A model generated the notes under the pieces. The model saw only the letters and a list, made by a program, of their open reading frames with translations. It was not told the DNA's origin and made no database searches. The translations under genes and the position numbers were made by a program. Shown here one piece after another: positions 1 to 8,345 of a DNA stretch of 64,000 nucleotides. How positions within the stretch are numbered: the stretch's first letter is position 1; the number at the start of each line of letters is the position of its first letter. The DNA comes from Croceivirga sp. (lineage in GTDB: Bacteria; Bacteroidota; Bacteroidia; Flavobacteriales; Flavobacteriaceae): NCBI GenBank assembly GCA_028284665.1, contig JANQRG010000042.1, positions 171,665 through 235,664 of the forward strand, given 5' to 3'.

Positions 1-645
1 GAGTGTCTCGAAGTTGGGTTGGCCGTAAATCAATGTCTGAGTGGCCCAGTGAGGTTTGCCCATGATTTGAAGAATGTTATTGAGGGTCATCTTGGGAGGC
101 ATTGCCAAACCGTTTCGTATATCCCGGGGACGATATCCAAAAGTGGGAACATCACACAAAATTACCAGGACAGGGCATTGAGCAGCTTCAGCTCTCTTGA
201 TAATATCATTTCGTAGAGTGTCCTTGGTAGGGTGATACAATTGGAACCACGCTCTTCCTTCGGTAAGTTCACTGATACGTTCTATTGGACTTGTAGTAAC
301 TGTACTTAAGATAAAAGGGATGTTGTGTTCAAAGGCTGCTTTTGCTAGTATTTCGGGGGCCTTGGGCCACATGAGTCCCTGTAGTCCGACTGGAGCAATG
401 CCAAAGGGGGCATCATAGGTATGTCCAAATAGTTGCGTTTTTTGGCTGCTATGGGAATGCCTTTCCAGATATCGTGGTACCAATTCCACTTCGCGGATAT
501 CCGAGGTGTTTTTTTTCAGGTTCACATCCTCGTTACAGCCTCCATCCAAATATTCAAAAGCAAATTTTGGTATTTTTCTTTTTGCCTTTTTTCTAAGATC
601 CTCAACAGAGGGGTATCGGGAATCAAATACGATCGGAACAGCCAT
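1..645 (-). CDS. FMN-dependent alpha-hydroxy-acid (L-lactate) dehydrogenase, N-terminal part
   Basis: This is the first 215 codons of a leftward gene whose 3' end lies beyond the left edge. It starts at ATG 645, which was read by hand because the frame has no stop inside the window. The translation has the N-terminal helix of the family (FAFEYLDGG), the FMN-binding strand PFGIAPVG followed by GLMWP, and the later WFQLYHP segment, all typical of FMN-dependent L-2-hydroxy-acid dehydrogenases such as LldD and glycolate oxidase. The catalytic His and Arg lie in the missing C-terminal part. It follows the mutarotase gene by 12 nt and is the last visible gene of the fucose operon. The hydrolase of that pathway releases L-lactate, so oxidation of L-lactate to pyruvate at the membrane is the natural role. 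The exact substrate is inferred from context. Confidence 0.85.
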   Translation of the reverse strand, partial: MAVPIVFDSRYPSVEDLRKKAKRKIPKFAFEYLDGGCNEDVNLKKNTSDIREVELVPRYLERHSHSSQKTQLFGHTYDAPFGIAPVGLQGLMWPKAPEILAKAAFEHNIPFILSTVTTSPIERISELTEGRAWFQLYHPTKDTLRNDIIKRAEAAQCPVLVILCDVPTFGYRPRDIRNGLAMPPKMTLNNILQIMGKPHWATQTLIYGQPNFETL

Positions 646-657
646 AGTAAGGTGGAG

Positions 658-987
658 TTATAATTGAAATATTTTTTCCATCAATACCCATTTTTCGCCT
701 GGTTTTGCCGTGGGAATAGACTGTTGGTATGTCCACATCAGCATTTCCCATTGCTGTACTACAGTATTGGTAAAATCCATTTTTTCCTTTTTTTCAAAGG
801 AAAAAGTAGCATCCACTTCCATAATCATAAAGAGCCTGTTATGGAAACGGTAGATCTGCATGTCCTCTATGCCGCTTTTTTTGATACTTTCCAAGACCTC
901 CGGCCAGACTTTTTTGTGATGGTCCACATAGTCTTGGATTAACTTGTCATCTCTTTTTAAATCCAATGCAAAACAATACCGCTTCAT
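658..987 (-). CDS. L-rhamnose/L-fucose mutarotase family protein
   Basis: A 109-residue protein of the RhaM (DUF718) family, which interconverts alpha and beta anomers of 6-deoxy sugars. The family signature is visible: an N-terminal MKRYCFALDL strand, YVDHHKKVWPEV near residues 20-31, IYRFHNRLFMIME near 45-57, and a Trp-rich segment (QQWEMLMW). The length is normal for the family. It lies 13 nt after the fucose permease gene and before the hydroxy-acid dehydrogenase. In this neighbourhood the substrate is most likely L-fucose, supplying the anomer used by the dehydrogenase. That specificity is inferred; the fold assignment is secure. Confidence 0.85.
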   Translation of the reverse strand: MKRYCFALDLKRDDKLIQDYVDHHKKVWPEVLESIKKSGIEDMQIYRFHNRLFMIMEVDATFSFEKKEKMDFTNTVVQQWEMLMWTYQQSIPTAKPGEKWVLMEKIFQL

Positions 988-1000
988 TAGAGGTTTCCGT

Positions 1001-2323
1001 TTAACGTTTAAAATAATTGGTCTTCATAGTTCTATAGCCGTAAAGCGCTACAACTAAAAAACTTACCAATGGTAGCACAAAGGAAAAGTTTACCTCCGGA
1101 ACTCCCATTATCCGAACATCAGCATATCCGGACCCTCCCAGGTCAAGCAATTTACCTTGCAACACCGGCATAAGGGCACCCCCTACGATGGCCATTACTA
1201 AAAAGGCGGATGCTGTTTTGGCATCATCTCCCAGTCCGTTTAAGGCAATTCCATAAATTGTAGGAAACATCAATGACATACAAAACGAAATCATTACCAA
1301 ACTGTACAGTCCTGGAATGCCATGTATGAATATCGTCCCTAAGGAAAATACTATAGCTAGTAGGGAAAGGAACATAAGGAGCTTGCCCGAATTGAAGTAT
1401 TTCAACAAAAAAGTGCAAACAAACCTACCGGTCAAAAAGACGCCAAGTGCTGCGTAAGCATAGTTGACGGCGTCCCGATTGTTTATTCCCAGGTTTTCGG
1501 CATATTGATAGATATAGGTCCAACACATGATCTGGGCGCCTACATAAAAAAGCTGAGCAATAACTCCTCCATAAAATTGTTCTTTTCTAAAAATACGTTG
1601 AATGGATGCCCACATTCCCGTAGCTTGAGATGTATCCTCCTTGTTCTCGGGCATCTTAACCAATGCCATCAACACCATTAATACAATTACGACGAGACCA
1701 AGTATTACGTAGGGATTGCGAATTACCATTAAATCAGCAGTCTTTATGGCTTCCTTAGTGGGCCCTTCCAAGGTCTCATAGATACTATTGCCATTTTCAT
1801 CGAGGTCATCTGATTGCAAAGCACCAAGGATAAAGGCCTGGGCCACAAAGAGCCCGCACAATGCCCCCAGAGGATTAAAAGCTTGTGCGAGGTTGAGTCT
1901 TTGTGTAGCGGTTGCTTTGTCACCCATGGATAGAATAAATGGGTTGGCGGTAGTTTCTAAAAAGGCCAGACCAAATGTGAGTACATAGAGTGCGATCAGG
2001 AAAAAAAAGTAGTTTTCCAATGCCGCAGCAGGATAAAAAAGCAAAGCTCCGATGGCATACAGGAACATCCCTATCAAAATTCCAGCCCTGTAACTGTATT
2101 TTTTTACGACAAAGGCTGCCGGTAATGCCATGGTAAAATATCCACCATAGAATGCAGCCTGAACCCATGACGCCTGTGTGTTATTGAGTTCCAGGATCTT
2201 TTTGAAGGCAGACACCATGGGATTGGTAATGTCATTGGCAAAACCCCAAAGGGCAAATAATGACGTCACCAATACAAACGGGATCAAAAACTGGTTCGGA
2301 ACTATCTGAGGCTTTTTTTTCAT
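1001..2323 (-). CDS. fucP: L-fucose:H+ symporter (FHS family of MFS)
   Basis: A 440-residue, 12-helix inner-membrane transporter of the fucose-galactose-glucose:H+ symporter family. The N-terminus contains FLIPFVLVTSLFALWGFAND, and the C-terminal half contains MFPTIYGIALNGLG and AIVGGALMPVLQG, the segments by which FucP-type carriers are recognised. Its start overlaps the stop of the upstream dehydrogenase as TGATG, indicating translational coupling. It imports free L-fucose released in the periplasm by the fucosidases encoded rightward. Related FHS carriers take up other sugars, but the surrounding genes point to fucose. Confidence 0.9.
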   Translation of the reverse strand: MKKKPQIVPNQFLIPFVLVTSLFALWGFANDITNPMVSAFKKILELNNTQASWVQAAFYGGYFTMALPAAFVVKKYSYRAGILIGMFLYAIGALLFYPAAALENYFFFLIALYVLTFGLAFLETTANPFILSMGDKATATQRLNLAQAFNPLGALCGLFVAQAFILGALQSDDLDENGNSIYETLEGPTKEAIKTADLMVIRNPYVILGLVVIVLMVLMALVKMPENKEDTSQATGMWASIQRIFRKEQFYGGVIAQLFYVGAQIMCWTYIYQYAENLGINNRDAVNYAYAALGVFLTGRFVCTFLLKYFNSGKLLMFLSLLAIVFSLGTIFIHGIPGLYSLVMISFCMSLMFPTIYGIALNGLGDDAKTASAFLVMAIVGGALMPVLQGKLLDLGGSGYADVRIMGVPEVNFSFVLPLVSFLVVALYGYRTMKTNYFKR

Positions 2324-3129
2324 CAGGGCGTGTTATCTGAATTATCTTGATCCAGTGCCCGGTCCAAATGGGTATATCCTCCATCCACAAAAATATGCTG
2401 CCCTGTGGTATGTCCCGATCTTTCAGAGATCAGGAAAGCCACCATACTGGCTATTTCCCGACCGGTTGTCATCCGTTTTCCCAATGGGATTTTTTCCATT
2501 ATGGACTTCAATTTTTGATCCGGATCAGGAAAAGTTTCAACCCACCTTTTGTATAGCGGCGTAAGACATTCCGCTACAATTAGCGTGTTTACCCGTATTT
2601 CGTATTTCAACAATTCAACAGCCCATTCCCGGGTTAGGGCGGTTCTTCCACCATTGGATGCGGCATACCCTGAAGTACCTCCCTGACCTGTAAAGGAGGT
2701 TTTTGATCCGATATTCACGATGGCACCTTTGCTCACTTTTAAATAGGGAAGGGAATAATGGGCCATCATATAATAATGCACAACATTGCGTTCGAGCGAA
2801 CGCATAAAATCAGCATAGTTTCCGCTTTCCAAACCAACACCGTCGTTAACCCCTGCATTGTTCACTAACCCATCTATTCTTCCAAACTCACCGGCTATTT
2901 TATCAACCGCTGCCTTACACTGTTTAGGATCAGTGAGTTCGGCGAATGCGTAAGAAGCGTTACCTCCTTTTTGCTTTATCGTGGCAACCGCATCTTTTAC
3001 ATTTTGTTTGTTTCTTCCTATAACAATAGGTATTGCGTTTTCCTCGGCCAGTACATTGCAAATGGCATTCCCAATTCCCTTTGATCCACCTGTAACCAGG
3101 ATTACTTTGTTACTTAATCCTAAATCCAT
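2323..3129 (-). CDS. SDR oxidoreductase, probable L-fucose dehydrogenase (atypical active site)
   Basis: A 268-residue short-chain dehydrogenase. It has the Rossmann glycine motif TGGSKGIG (residues 13-20), NNAG (90-93), a catalytic-type Ser near 142 and Tyr155. The active-site motif reads Y-A-A-S-N, so the normally invariant Lys of YxxxK is Asn159; the codon AAT was checked in the DNA. By position it is the likely NAD(P)-dependent L-fucose dehydrogenase making L-fucono-lactone, because the other SDR of the operon fits the later ketodeoxyfuconate step. The missing Lys could mean reduced or altered activity, or a substitute residue. The gene overlaps fucP by one base and follows the lactonase gene by 6 nt. 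Confidence 0.8.
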   Translation of the reverse strand: MDLGLSNKVILVTGGSKGIGNAICNVLAEENAIPIVIGRNKQNVKDAVATIKQKGGNASYAFAELTDPKQCKAAVDKIAGEFGRIDGLVNNAGVNDGVGLESGNYADFMRSLERNVVHYYMMAHYSLPYLKVSKGAIVNIGSKTSFTGQGGTSGYAASNGGRTALTREWAVELLKYEIRVNTLIVAECLTPLYKRWVETFPDPDQKLKSIMEKIPLGKRMTTGREIASMVAFLISERSGHTTGQHIFVDGGYTHLDRALDQDNSDNTP

Positions 3130-3135
3130 TTTTGT

Positions 3136-3969
3136 TCACATTTTTAAACTATAGAAGCGAATAGCGTTTTCTCCCATAATCTTTGCCTTTTCACTTTCTG
3201 AAAGGAATCTACTGTAAAAATCCGTTATGGCAACAACCTCATTGTAGGAACCCGAGAGAAGGCATACCGGCCAATCAGAACCAAATAGGATCCGGTCTAC
3301 TCCGAAACATTCGAAAATACATTCCACATAAGGTTCAAAATCGTTTATAGACCATTGTTTCCAAACCGCTTCGGTAACCATTCCGGAAAGCTTGCAGAAT
3401 ACATTAGGAAACCCGGCTAATTCTGAAATTCTCTTTTTCCACCTGGGATCAATGCCCTCTTTAATACAGGGTTTGGCCAGGTGATCCAGCACAAAAGGTT
3501 GACTGTCAAATGTTGAAACCAATTGTATGGCATCGGGAAGTTGATCGGGATACACCAGGATATCATAGGTTAAACCATACCTCTCTAGTTTGGAGATGCC
3601 ATTCTGAAAATCCTTTCTTAGCATAAAACCCTCTGGTTCTGCTTGCACTATATGCCGTATTCCTTTGAAAAAAGGGTCCTCCGTAAAATGAGAGAGTCGT
3701 GCTTCGACATCTTCGGCAAGCAAGTCCACCCAACCCACGACACCTTTCACAAATTCATTGGTCCTTGCCAGGTTTACTAAAAACTTAGTTTCGTCTTCTG
3801 ACTGATCGGCCTGGACGGCAACACATCCGTTTACGCCGTTTTGTTCAAGCAATGGCTTAAGGTGAACCGGCAGAAAATCCTTTTTCAGGATTTTCATCGT
3901 ATCGTCAATCCAACTATCCCTTTGCGGGTTGTACTGCCAAAAATGTTGATGTGCATCTATGACATTCAT
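3136..3969 (-). CDS. Amidohydrolase family, probable L-fuconolactonase
   Basis: A 277-residue amidohydrolase of the COG3618 (Amidohydro_2) type. It carries the N-terminal metal motif DAHQHFW (residues 5-11), a central DHLAKP segment and a C-terminal FGSDWPVC loop with the catalytic Asp. This family includes L-fuconolactonase and L-rhamnono-lactonase, which open the sugar lactone to the acid. The start ATG overlaps the stop of the upstream FAH-family gene as ATGA (3966-3969). Given the neighbouring fuconate dehydratase, hydrolysis of L-fuconolactone to L-fuconate is the expected reaction. Confidence 0.85.
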   Translation of the reverse strand: MNVIDAHQHFWQYNPQRDSWIDDTMKILKKDFLPVHLKPLLEQNGVNGCVAVQADQSEDETKFLVNLARTNEFVKGVVGWVDLLAEDVEARLSHFTEDPFFKGIRHIVQAEPEGFMLRKDFQNGISKLERYGLTYDILVYPDQLPDAIQLVSTFDSQPFVLDHLAKPCIKEGIDPRWKKRISELAGFPNVFCKLSGMVTEAVWKQWSINDFEPYVECIFECFGVDRILFGSDWPVCLLSGSYNEVVAITDFYSRFLSESEKAKIMGENAIRFYSLKM

Positions 3970-4823
3970 TTCTCAAAAGGGATCACTTTTTGACGGGAAA
4001 CCCCTAATTTATCAATACCCAATTCCATGATATCTCCTGCTTTCAGATAGACCGGGGGGGTAAGTCCCAATCCCACGCCAAAAGGAGTTCCTGTGGATAT
4101 GATATCACCCGGAAGCAAGGTCATAAACTGACTGATATAACTTACAAGCTTCGGAACATCGAAGACCATGTCCGAAGTAGTACTACTTTGCATGATCTCT
4201 CCATTCAGTTTTAACCACAAATTGAGATTGTGGGGGTCAGTTACTTCATCTTTAGTTACTAGATAGGGGCCCAAAGGCGCAAAAGTATCACAACTCTTGC
4301 CCTTAACCCACTGGCCTTGACGTTCCAATTGAAATCCGCGCTCGCTTATGTCATTATGGAGGACGTAACCTGCCACATAGTCCATGGCTTCCTTTTCCTG
4401 TACGTATGAAGCCTTTTTACCCATAACAACGGCCAATTCCACTTCCCAATCGGATTTCAGGCTCCCTTTGGGAAGCATAACATCGTCAAAAGGTCCAACT
4501 ATAGCGGTCGTTGACTTAAAAAACAACACAGGTTCTTCAGGTAGGGCCATTCCACTTTCCGCGGCATGTTTGGCATAATTGAGCCCTACGCACACTATTT
4601 TTGATGGGGTATCAATAGGGCAACCCAATCTTTCGTTACCCGCTATGATCGGAATTTCTTCGCTATTCTTTTCCAACCATAGTTTCAGCGTATCGATCCC
4701 ATTGTTTGCAAAAAAGTGCTCATTGAAATCTTCACCAAAACTTGAAATATCCAGACGTTGCCCGTTATCAAGCTCAATTCCGGGCTTTTCTTGTCCTAAA
4801 TTGCCAAACCGTATTAACTTCAT
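3966..4823 (-). CDS. FAH family hydrolase, probable 2,4-diketo-3-deoxy-L-fuconate hydrolase
   Basis: A 285-residue fumarylacetoacetate-hydrolase-family protein. The family core is visible: CVGLNYAKHAAESG, FFKSTTAIVGP, the metal-binding WEVELAVVMG (Glu-x-Glu), YVLHNDISERGFQ and STGTPFGVG. In the non-phosphorylative fucose pathway described in Xanthomonas campestris, an enzyme of this family cleaves 2,4-diketo-3-deoxy-L-fuconate to pyruvate and L-lactate. All other steps of that pathway are encoded around it, so this assignment is strong by context. It lies 7 nt after the second SDR gene and overlaps the lactonase gene by 4 nt. Confidence 0.87.
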   Translation of the reverse strand: MKLIRFGNLGQEKPGIELDNGQRLDISSFGEDFNEHFFANNGIDTLKLWLEKNSEEIPIIAGNERLGCPIDTPSKIVCVGLNYAKHAAESGMALPEEPVLFFKSTTAIVGPFDDVMLPKGSLKSDWEVELAVVMGKKASYVQEKEAMDYVAGYVLHNDISERGFQLERQGQWVKGKSCDTFAPLGPYLVTKDEVTDPHNLNLWLKLNGEIMQSSTTSDMVFDVPKLVSYISQFMTLLPGDIISTGTPFGVGLGLTPPVYLKAGDIMELGIDKLGVSRQKVIPFEK

Positions 4824-4830
4824 TTATGAT

Positions 4831-5601
4831 TTATCCGTTTAATTTTATAAACCCACCGTCAATGGGGAAGTCTGTTCCGGTGATAAAAGACGCCTCATCA
4901 GAACAAAGATAAAGGGCCAGATGACTGACCTCTTCGGGCATGCCCATTCTTCCGATAGGTTGGGTCTTAGACAGTTTTTTGAACATTTCTTCCTCCTTTC
5001 CGGGATAGTTCTTTTTGATGAATCCATCCACAAATGGGGTATGTATCCTTGCCGGTGAAATACTGTTGCAACGGATACCGTATTGCAGGTAATCTTTAGC
5101 CACAGAATAGGTCATGGTAAGTACGGCTCCCTTGGACATGGAATACGCAAAGCGATCTGAAATTCCTACGGAGGACGCAATTGATGCCATATTGAGGATT
5201 ACCCCCCCTTTTTCCTTCATGTGGGGAATGGCCGCATACATGCAATTATACACCCCTTTGATATTCACATCGTAAATCCGGTCCATGGCCTCCTCCGTCG
5301 TATCTTCCAGTTTTCCAATATGTGCAATTCCCGCATTATTTACCAAAATATCGATAGCATTGTCTTTCCCTAAACCATCGATTACCTTTTTCACCATGGA
5401 CTGGTCGGCAACATCACATTGATGGAAATAAGCTTTCCCTCCATTTTCATTGAGTTCCCTTTCCACCGCTTTACCTTTTTCTACATCATATTCCAGAATA
5501 TTCACGGTACAACCGGATTTGGCGAACGTGACTGCTATAGACTTGCCAATGCCACTGGCACCTCCTGTTACAATACTTGTCTTTCCTTTTAAGCTGAACA
5601 T
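4831..5601 (-). CDS. SDR oxidoreductase, probable 2-keto-3-deoxy-L-fuconate dehydrogenase
   Basis: A 256-residue classical SDR with TGGASGIG near residue 13, NNAGIAH in the middle, a Ser-containing NMASIAS strand, and an intact YSMSK catalytic motif, ending with DFPIDGGF. It sits between the fuconate dehydratase and the diketo-deoxyfuconate hydrolase. That position fits NAD-dependent oxidation of the C4 hydroxyl of 2-keto-3-deoxy-L-fuconate. Unlike the SDR at 2323-3129, its YxxxK is conventional. The two SDR roles could be swapped, because sequence alone does not fix the substrate. Confidence 0.85.
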   Translation of the reverse strand: MFSLKGKTSIVTGGASGIGKSIAVTFAKSGCTVNILEYDVEKGKAVERELNENGGKAYFHQCDVADQSMVKKVIDGLGKDNAIDILVNNAGIAHIGKLEDTTEEAMDRIYDVNIKGVYNCMYAAIPHMKEKGGVILNMASIASSVGISDRFAYSMSKGAVLTMTYSVAKDYLQYGIRCNSISPARIHTPFVDGFIKKNYPGKEEEMFKKLSKTQPIGRMGMPEEVSHLALYLCSDEASFITGTDFPIDGGFIKLNG

Positions 5602-5672
5602 ATTATGTTACTATAACTATTTTGAAAAATCATGCTATAGGTGGGTTGCCTTGCCCATTTCCTTGTAGTGGA

Positions 5673-6995
5673 CTAAAGCTTTTGTGCAGGCGTTTTTTGC
5701 CACACCACCCCAAGCGGATACGAGTACTTTTCCAGAGACTCCGTTTTCATGGTAATACTGTAACCGGGCTTAAGAGGCGGCATATAAGCTCCATCTTTAA
5801 TGACCACAGGATCTAAAAAATGCTCATGAAGATGATCCACATACTCAATGACCCTATTTTCCAATGTGCCACTAATGGAAATGTAATCAATCATAGAGAG
5901 ATGCTGCACATATTCGCATAGCCCAACTCCTCCGGCGTGCGGGCAAACGGGAATTTGAAACTTGGCAGCCATCAATAAAATAGCAAGAATTTCATTTACG
6001 CCTCCCAATCTACAGCTATCTATTTGACATATGCCAATGGCCCCAGCTTGAAATAATTGCTTAAAAATGACCCTGTTTTGACAGTGTTCGCCAGTAGCCA
6101 CCTTTATAGGGGCAACTGCATTTGCAATCCTGGCATGTCCTAAAATATCGTCCGGACTTGTCGGTTCTTCAATCCACCAGGGATGAAACCTTGCAAGCTT
6201 TTCCATGTTGGCAATGGCCTCTTCCACGTCCCATTTCTGGTTGGCATCCATCATTAATTTTAAATCTTCACCGATTTCCTCCCTGATAATCTCAGAACGT
6301 CTTATATCATCCTCGATACTGGCCCCAACTTTAATTTTCACGTATTTGAATCCTTCTTCCTTAGCTTCCCGGCATAACTGTCGCATCTTATCGTCCGGAT
6401 ATCCGAGCCAGCCGGCAGAAGTGGTATATGCGGGGTACCCTTTTTCCAGGAGCTGTGCAATTCGTTCATTTTTGGTAGAAGCTTTTTGTCGCAAGAGTTC
6501 AAGGGCCTCATCCGGGGTAATAGCATCCGTAATGTAGGTAAAGTCAATACAAGCAACCAGTTGTTCCGGAGACATGTCTGCTAATAGTTTCCAAAGCGGC
6601 TTTCCCTCCACCTTGGCGTACAGATCCCAAACCGCATTCACAAGGGCCGCCGTGGCAAGATGGATCACTCCTTTTTCCGGGCCTAACCAACGCAATTGAC
6701 TATCACCTGTAATCATTTTCCAAAACGCCCCCATATTTTCCGTAAAGGACTGCAATGTCTTACCCTTGACTAAATAGGACATAGCCTCAATTGCAGCCAC
6801 ACACAGCTCGTTTCCCCGGCCAATAGTAAAAGTAAGTCCGTGCCCCTCTATACCTTGAGGATGGTCGGTTTTCAAGATGACATAGGCTGCCGAGTAATCT
6901 GGATTGGGATTCATGGCATCCGAGCCTTCCATGGTTTTACTGGTTGGAAAACGAATGTCCTTTGCCAGAATCTCGGTAATCGTAATTTGCTGCAT
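5673..6995 (-). CDS. fucD: L-fuconate dehydratase (enolase superfamily)
   Basis: A 440-residue mandelate-racemase-subgroup enolase-superfamily protein. It has the KxK base motif (K220, K222), metal ligands D250, E276 and E303, and the D326/H353 dyad, at nearly the same positions as in characterised L-fuconate dehydratase. It removes water from L-fuconate to give 2-keto-3-deoxy-L-fuconate. It is the first enzyme gene of the leftward operon. Its 5' region carries the shared promoter box (7016-7081), with the -7 element ending 21 nt before the ATG. The length and conserved active site make this the firmest specificity call in the operon. Confidence 0.92.
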   Translation of the reverse strand: MQQITITEILAKDIRFPTSKTMEGSDAMNPNPDYSAAYVILKTDHPQGIEGHGLTFTIGRGNELCVAAIEAMSYLVKGKTLQSFTENMGAFWKMITGDSQLRWLGPEKGVIHLATAALVNAVWDLYAKVEGKPLWKLLADMSPEQLVACIDFTYITDAITPDEALELLRQKASTKNERIAQLLEKGYPAYTTSAGWLGYPDDKMRQLCREAKEEGFKYVKIKVGASIEDDIRRSEIIREEIGEDLKLMMDANQKWDVEEAIANMEKLARFHPWWIEEPTSPDDILGHARIANAVAPIKVATGEHCQNRVIFKQLFQAGAIGICQIDSCRLGGVNEILAILLMAAKFQIPVCPHAGGVGLCEYVQHLSMIDYISISGTLENRVIEYVDHLHEHFLDPVVIKDGAYMPPLKPGYSITMKTESLEKYSYPLGVVWQKTPAQKL

Positions 6996-7015
6996 GCACT
7001 ACAAGTTGAATTTCA

Positions 7016-7081
7016 CAAAAGTAGTTAGGAAAATACCTACCCACTTCTGATTATATTACATCTTCCAATACTTTTTTTGCC
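7016..7081 (-). promoter_or_regulatory. Fucose-locus promoter box 1 (upstream of fuconate dehydratase)
   Basis: Read on the minus strand, GGCAAAAAAAGTAT (7081-7068) is followed after exactly 44 bases by TACTTTTG (7023-7016), a match to the Bacteroidota -7 consensus TAnnTTTG. The same box and spacing occur upstream of the first fucosidase and of susC. No good -33 TTTG is seen, which would suit an activator-dependent promoter. The arrangement is seen directly; its function is inferred. Confidence 0.7.
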
Positions 7082-7101
7082 CACCACTTTAAGAGATTTT
7101 T

Positions 7102-7968
7102 TTAGGCATAGTTGTGATGGCGTAGATATTGCGTGGGGGATTTTCCGGTGATTTTTTTGAACTGACGATTAAAATTGGAAATATTATTGAATCCGGATTC
7201 ATAACATATCCGTGTGATGTTATAGCGTTGCTCGGTCAATAACTTGCAGGCATATCCAATCCTAATTTCGTTGACATACTCCTTAAAGGTTTTTCGGTTT
7301 ACCCTTTTGAAGAAACGACTGAACGCGGAAGGGTTCATATTGGCCACCTCGGCCACCTCTTTTAAAGCAATGGATTTGTTGAAATTGTTGAAGATGTATT
7401 CATAGGTCCTATCCAAATTTTTGCTGTTCGTCTTCCTAAAAGCATTCAAATAGCCTTCACTTGCCAAAACGGTTACATCCTTCTGACTAGCGAGTATATC
7501 AAGAATATGAATAAAACGTATTAACTTATCAAAACCGTTGTGATTCAGTAGTTCTGTTATTTGCGCGAGGGTTTCTGCAGATAGGTTGTTGAACTTTAGT
7601 CCGTACTTGGACTTTTCCACAAGATCTCGAATATGCTTCAACTCCGGAACCCCTAAAAACCCACTACCCAGGAATTCTTTCTTGAAGTGAATCCCTATGG
7701 CTTCGGCAATCAAATCTTCAGATTCAGAAAAATAGGCATCGTCATTCAACCACATATGGGGTAAATTTTCTCCTATCAAAACTACCTCTCCCTCCTTAAA
7801 ACGTTCTATGCTATCTCCAATAAAACGGGTCCCTGTACTTTGCGCTACCAGTACAAGTTCCAATTCCGGATGATAGTGCCAGACCCTTAAAAAATAAGGG
7901 TAACGATTTCTCTTAACGGTAAAGGAATGATCTTTAAGGCTGCTTCTGTCCAAAAAATGCAGTTTCAT
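7102..7968 (-). CDS. AraC family transcriptional regulator
   Basis: A 288-residue regulator with an N-terminal cupin-like sugar-sensing domain (WHYHPELELV near residue 30, EGEVVLIGENLPH near 60-72). The C-terminal HTH_18 domain has two helix-turn-helices: KSIALKEVAEVANMNPSAF and a second unit ending in GFNNISNFNRQFKKITG. It lies between the catabolic operon and the divergent fucosidase/SusCD arm. It is the obvious candidate to sense fucose or an intermediate and to act at the shared boxes. Whether it is transcribed with the enzymes is unclear, because a box lies between it and fucD. Confidence 0.9.
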   Translation of the reverse strand: MKLHFLDRSSLKDHSFTVKRNRYPYFLRVWHYHPELELVLVAQSTGTRFIGDSIERFKEGEVVLIGENLPHMWLNDDAYFSESEDLIAEAIGIHFKKEFLGSGFLGVPELKHIRDLVEKSKYGLKFNNLSAETLAQITELLNHNGFDKLIRFIHILDILASQKDVTVLASEGYLNAFRKTNSKNLDRTYEYIFNNFNKSIALKEVAEVANMNPSAFSRFFKRVNRKTFKEYVNEIRIGYACKLLTEQRYNITRICYESGFNNISNFNRQFKKITGKSPTQYLRHHNYA

Positions 7969-8345
7969 AAAAAAACGATATAAGATTTTGTCAAATTAAA
8001 CAAAAAAGTGTTTCAAATATACATATTTGGCACATCTGGGTGGCTTTAGGCAAAAAAAGTATCATATATGGTTGAATTTTTGGGAGACCCGACCTACGGT
8101 CTAATGTACTTTTGATGACATAGAACCAGAAATCCAGGCTTTCTTTGAAGTAACGCCTGGTTTTGGGTACACCAATAGCTTAGATAAACTATGTAATGGA
8201 TAGAAGAAGTAGCGATCAACACCCTTAGTTTAGTTTTATCAGCAAGTGGTATGCAAAGGGCCGTGGTGAACCGATCTGACGGAGCGATATCCGTGGCCCT
8301 CTTTTTCTGGTTTTTCTCAGAATTAGGTAATAAATACTCCAAGGT
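7969..8345. promoter_or_regulatory. Divergent intergenic region between AraC gene and first fucosidase
   Basis: This 377-nt spacer contains an A/T-rich near-palindrome CAAATATACATATTTG (8014-8029), symmetric except for its central two bases, and promoter box 2. A short inverted repeat AGACC/GGTCT (8085-8102) lies just before the -7 element. A long leader of about 225 nt follows, with a CCAGGC/GCCTGG hairpin (8134-8160) followed by TTTT. No protein-coding gene is supported here. Confidence 0.5.
8049..8114 (+). promoter_or_regulatory. Fucose-locus promoter box 2 (upstream of first GH29)
   Basis: GGCAAAAAAAGTATCATAT (8049-8067) matches the box upstream of susC at 18 of 19 bases. TACTTTTG (8107-8114) follows, with 44 bases between the 14-base core box and the -7 element, exactly as at the other two promoters. 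It implies transcription starting near 8120 and a leader of roughly 225 nt before the fucosidase ATG at 8346. Confidence 0.7.

Noticed and set aside
19..216. A 65-codon plus-strand frame at the left edge
   Set aside because: It is the shadow of the FMN hydroxy-acid dehydrogenase on the minus strand, whose frame is continuous from 645 to the edge.
8094..8342. An 82-codon minus-strand frame in the divergent region before the first fucosidase
   Set aside because: It overlaps the shared promoter and leader, has no family resemblance and no signal, and looks like chance.
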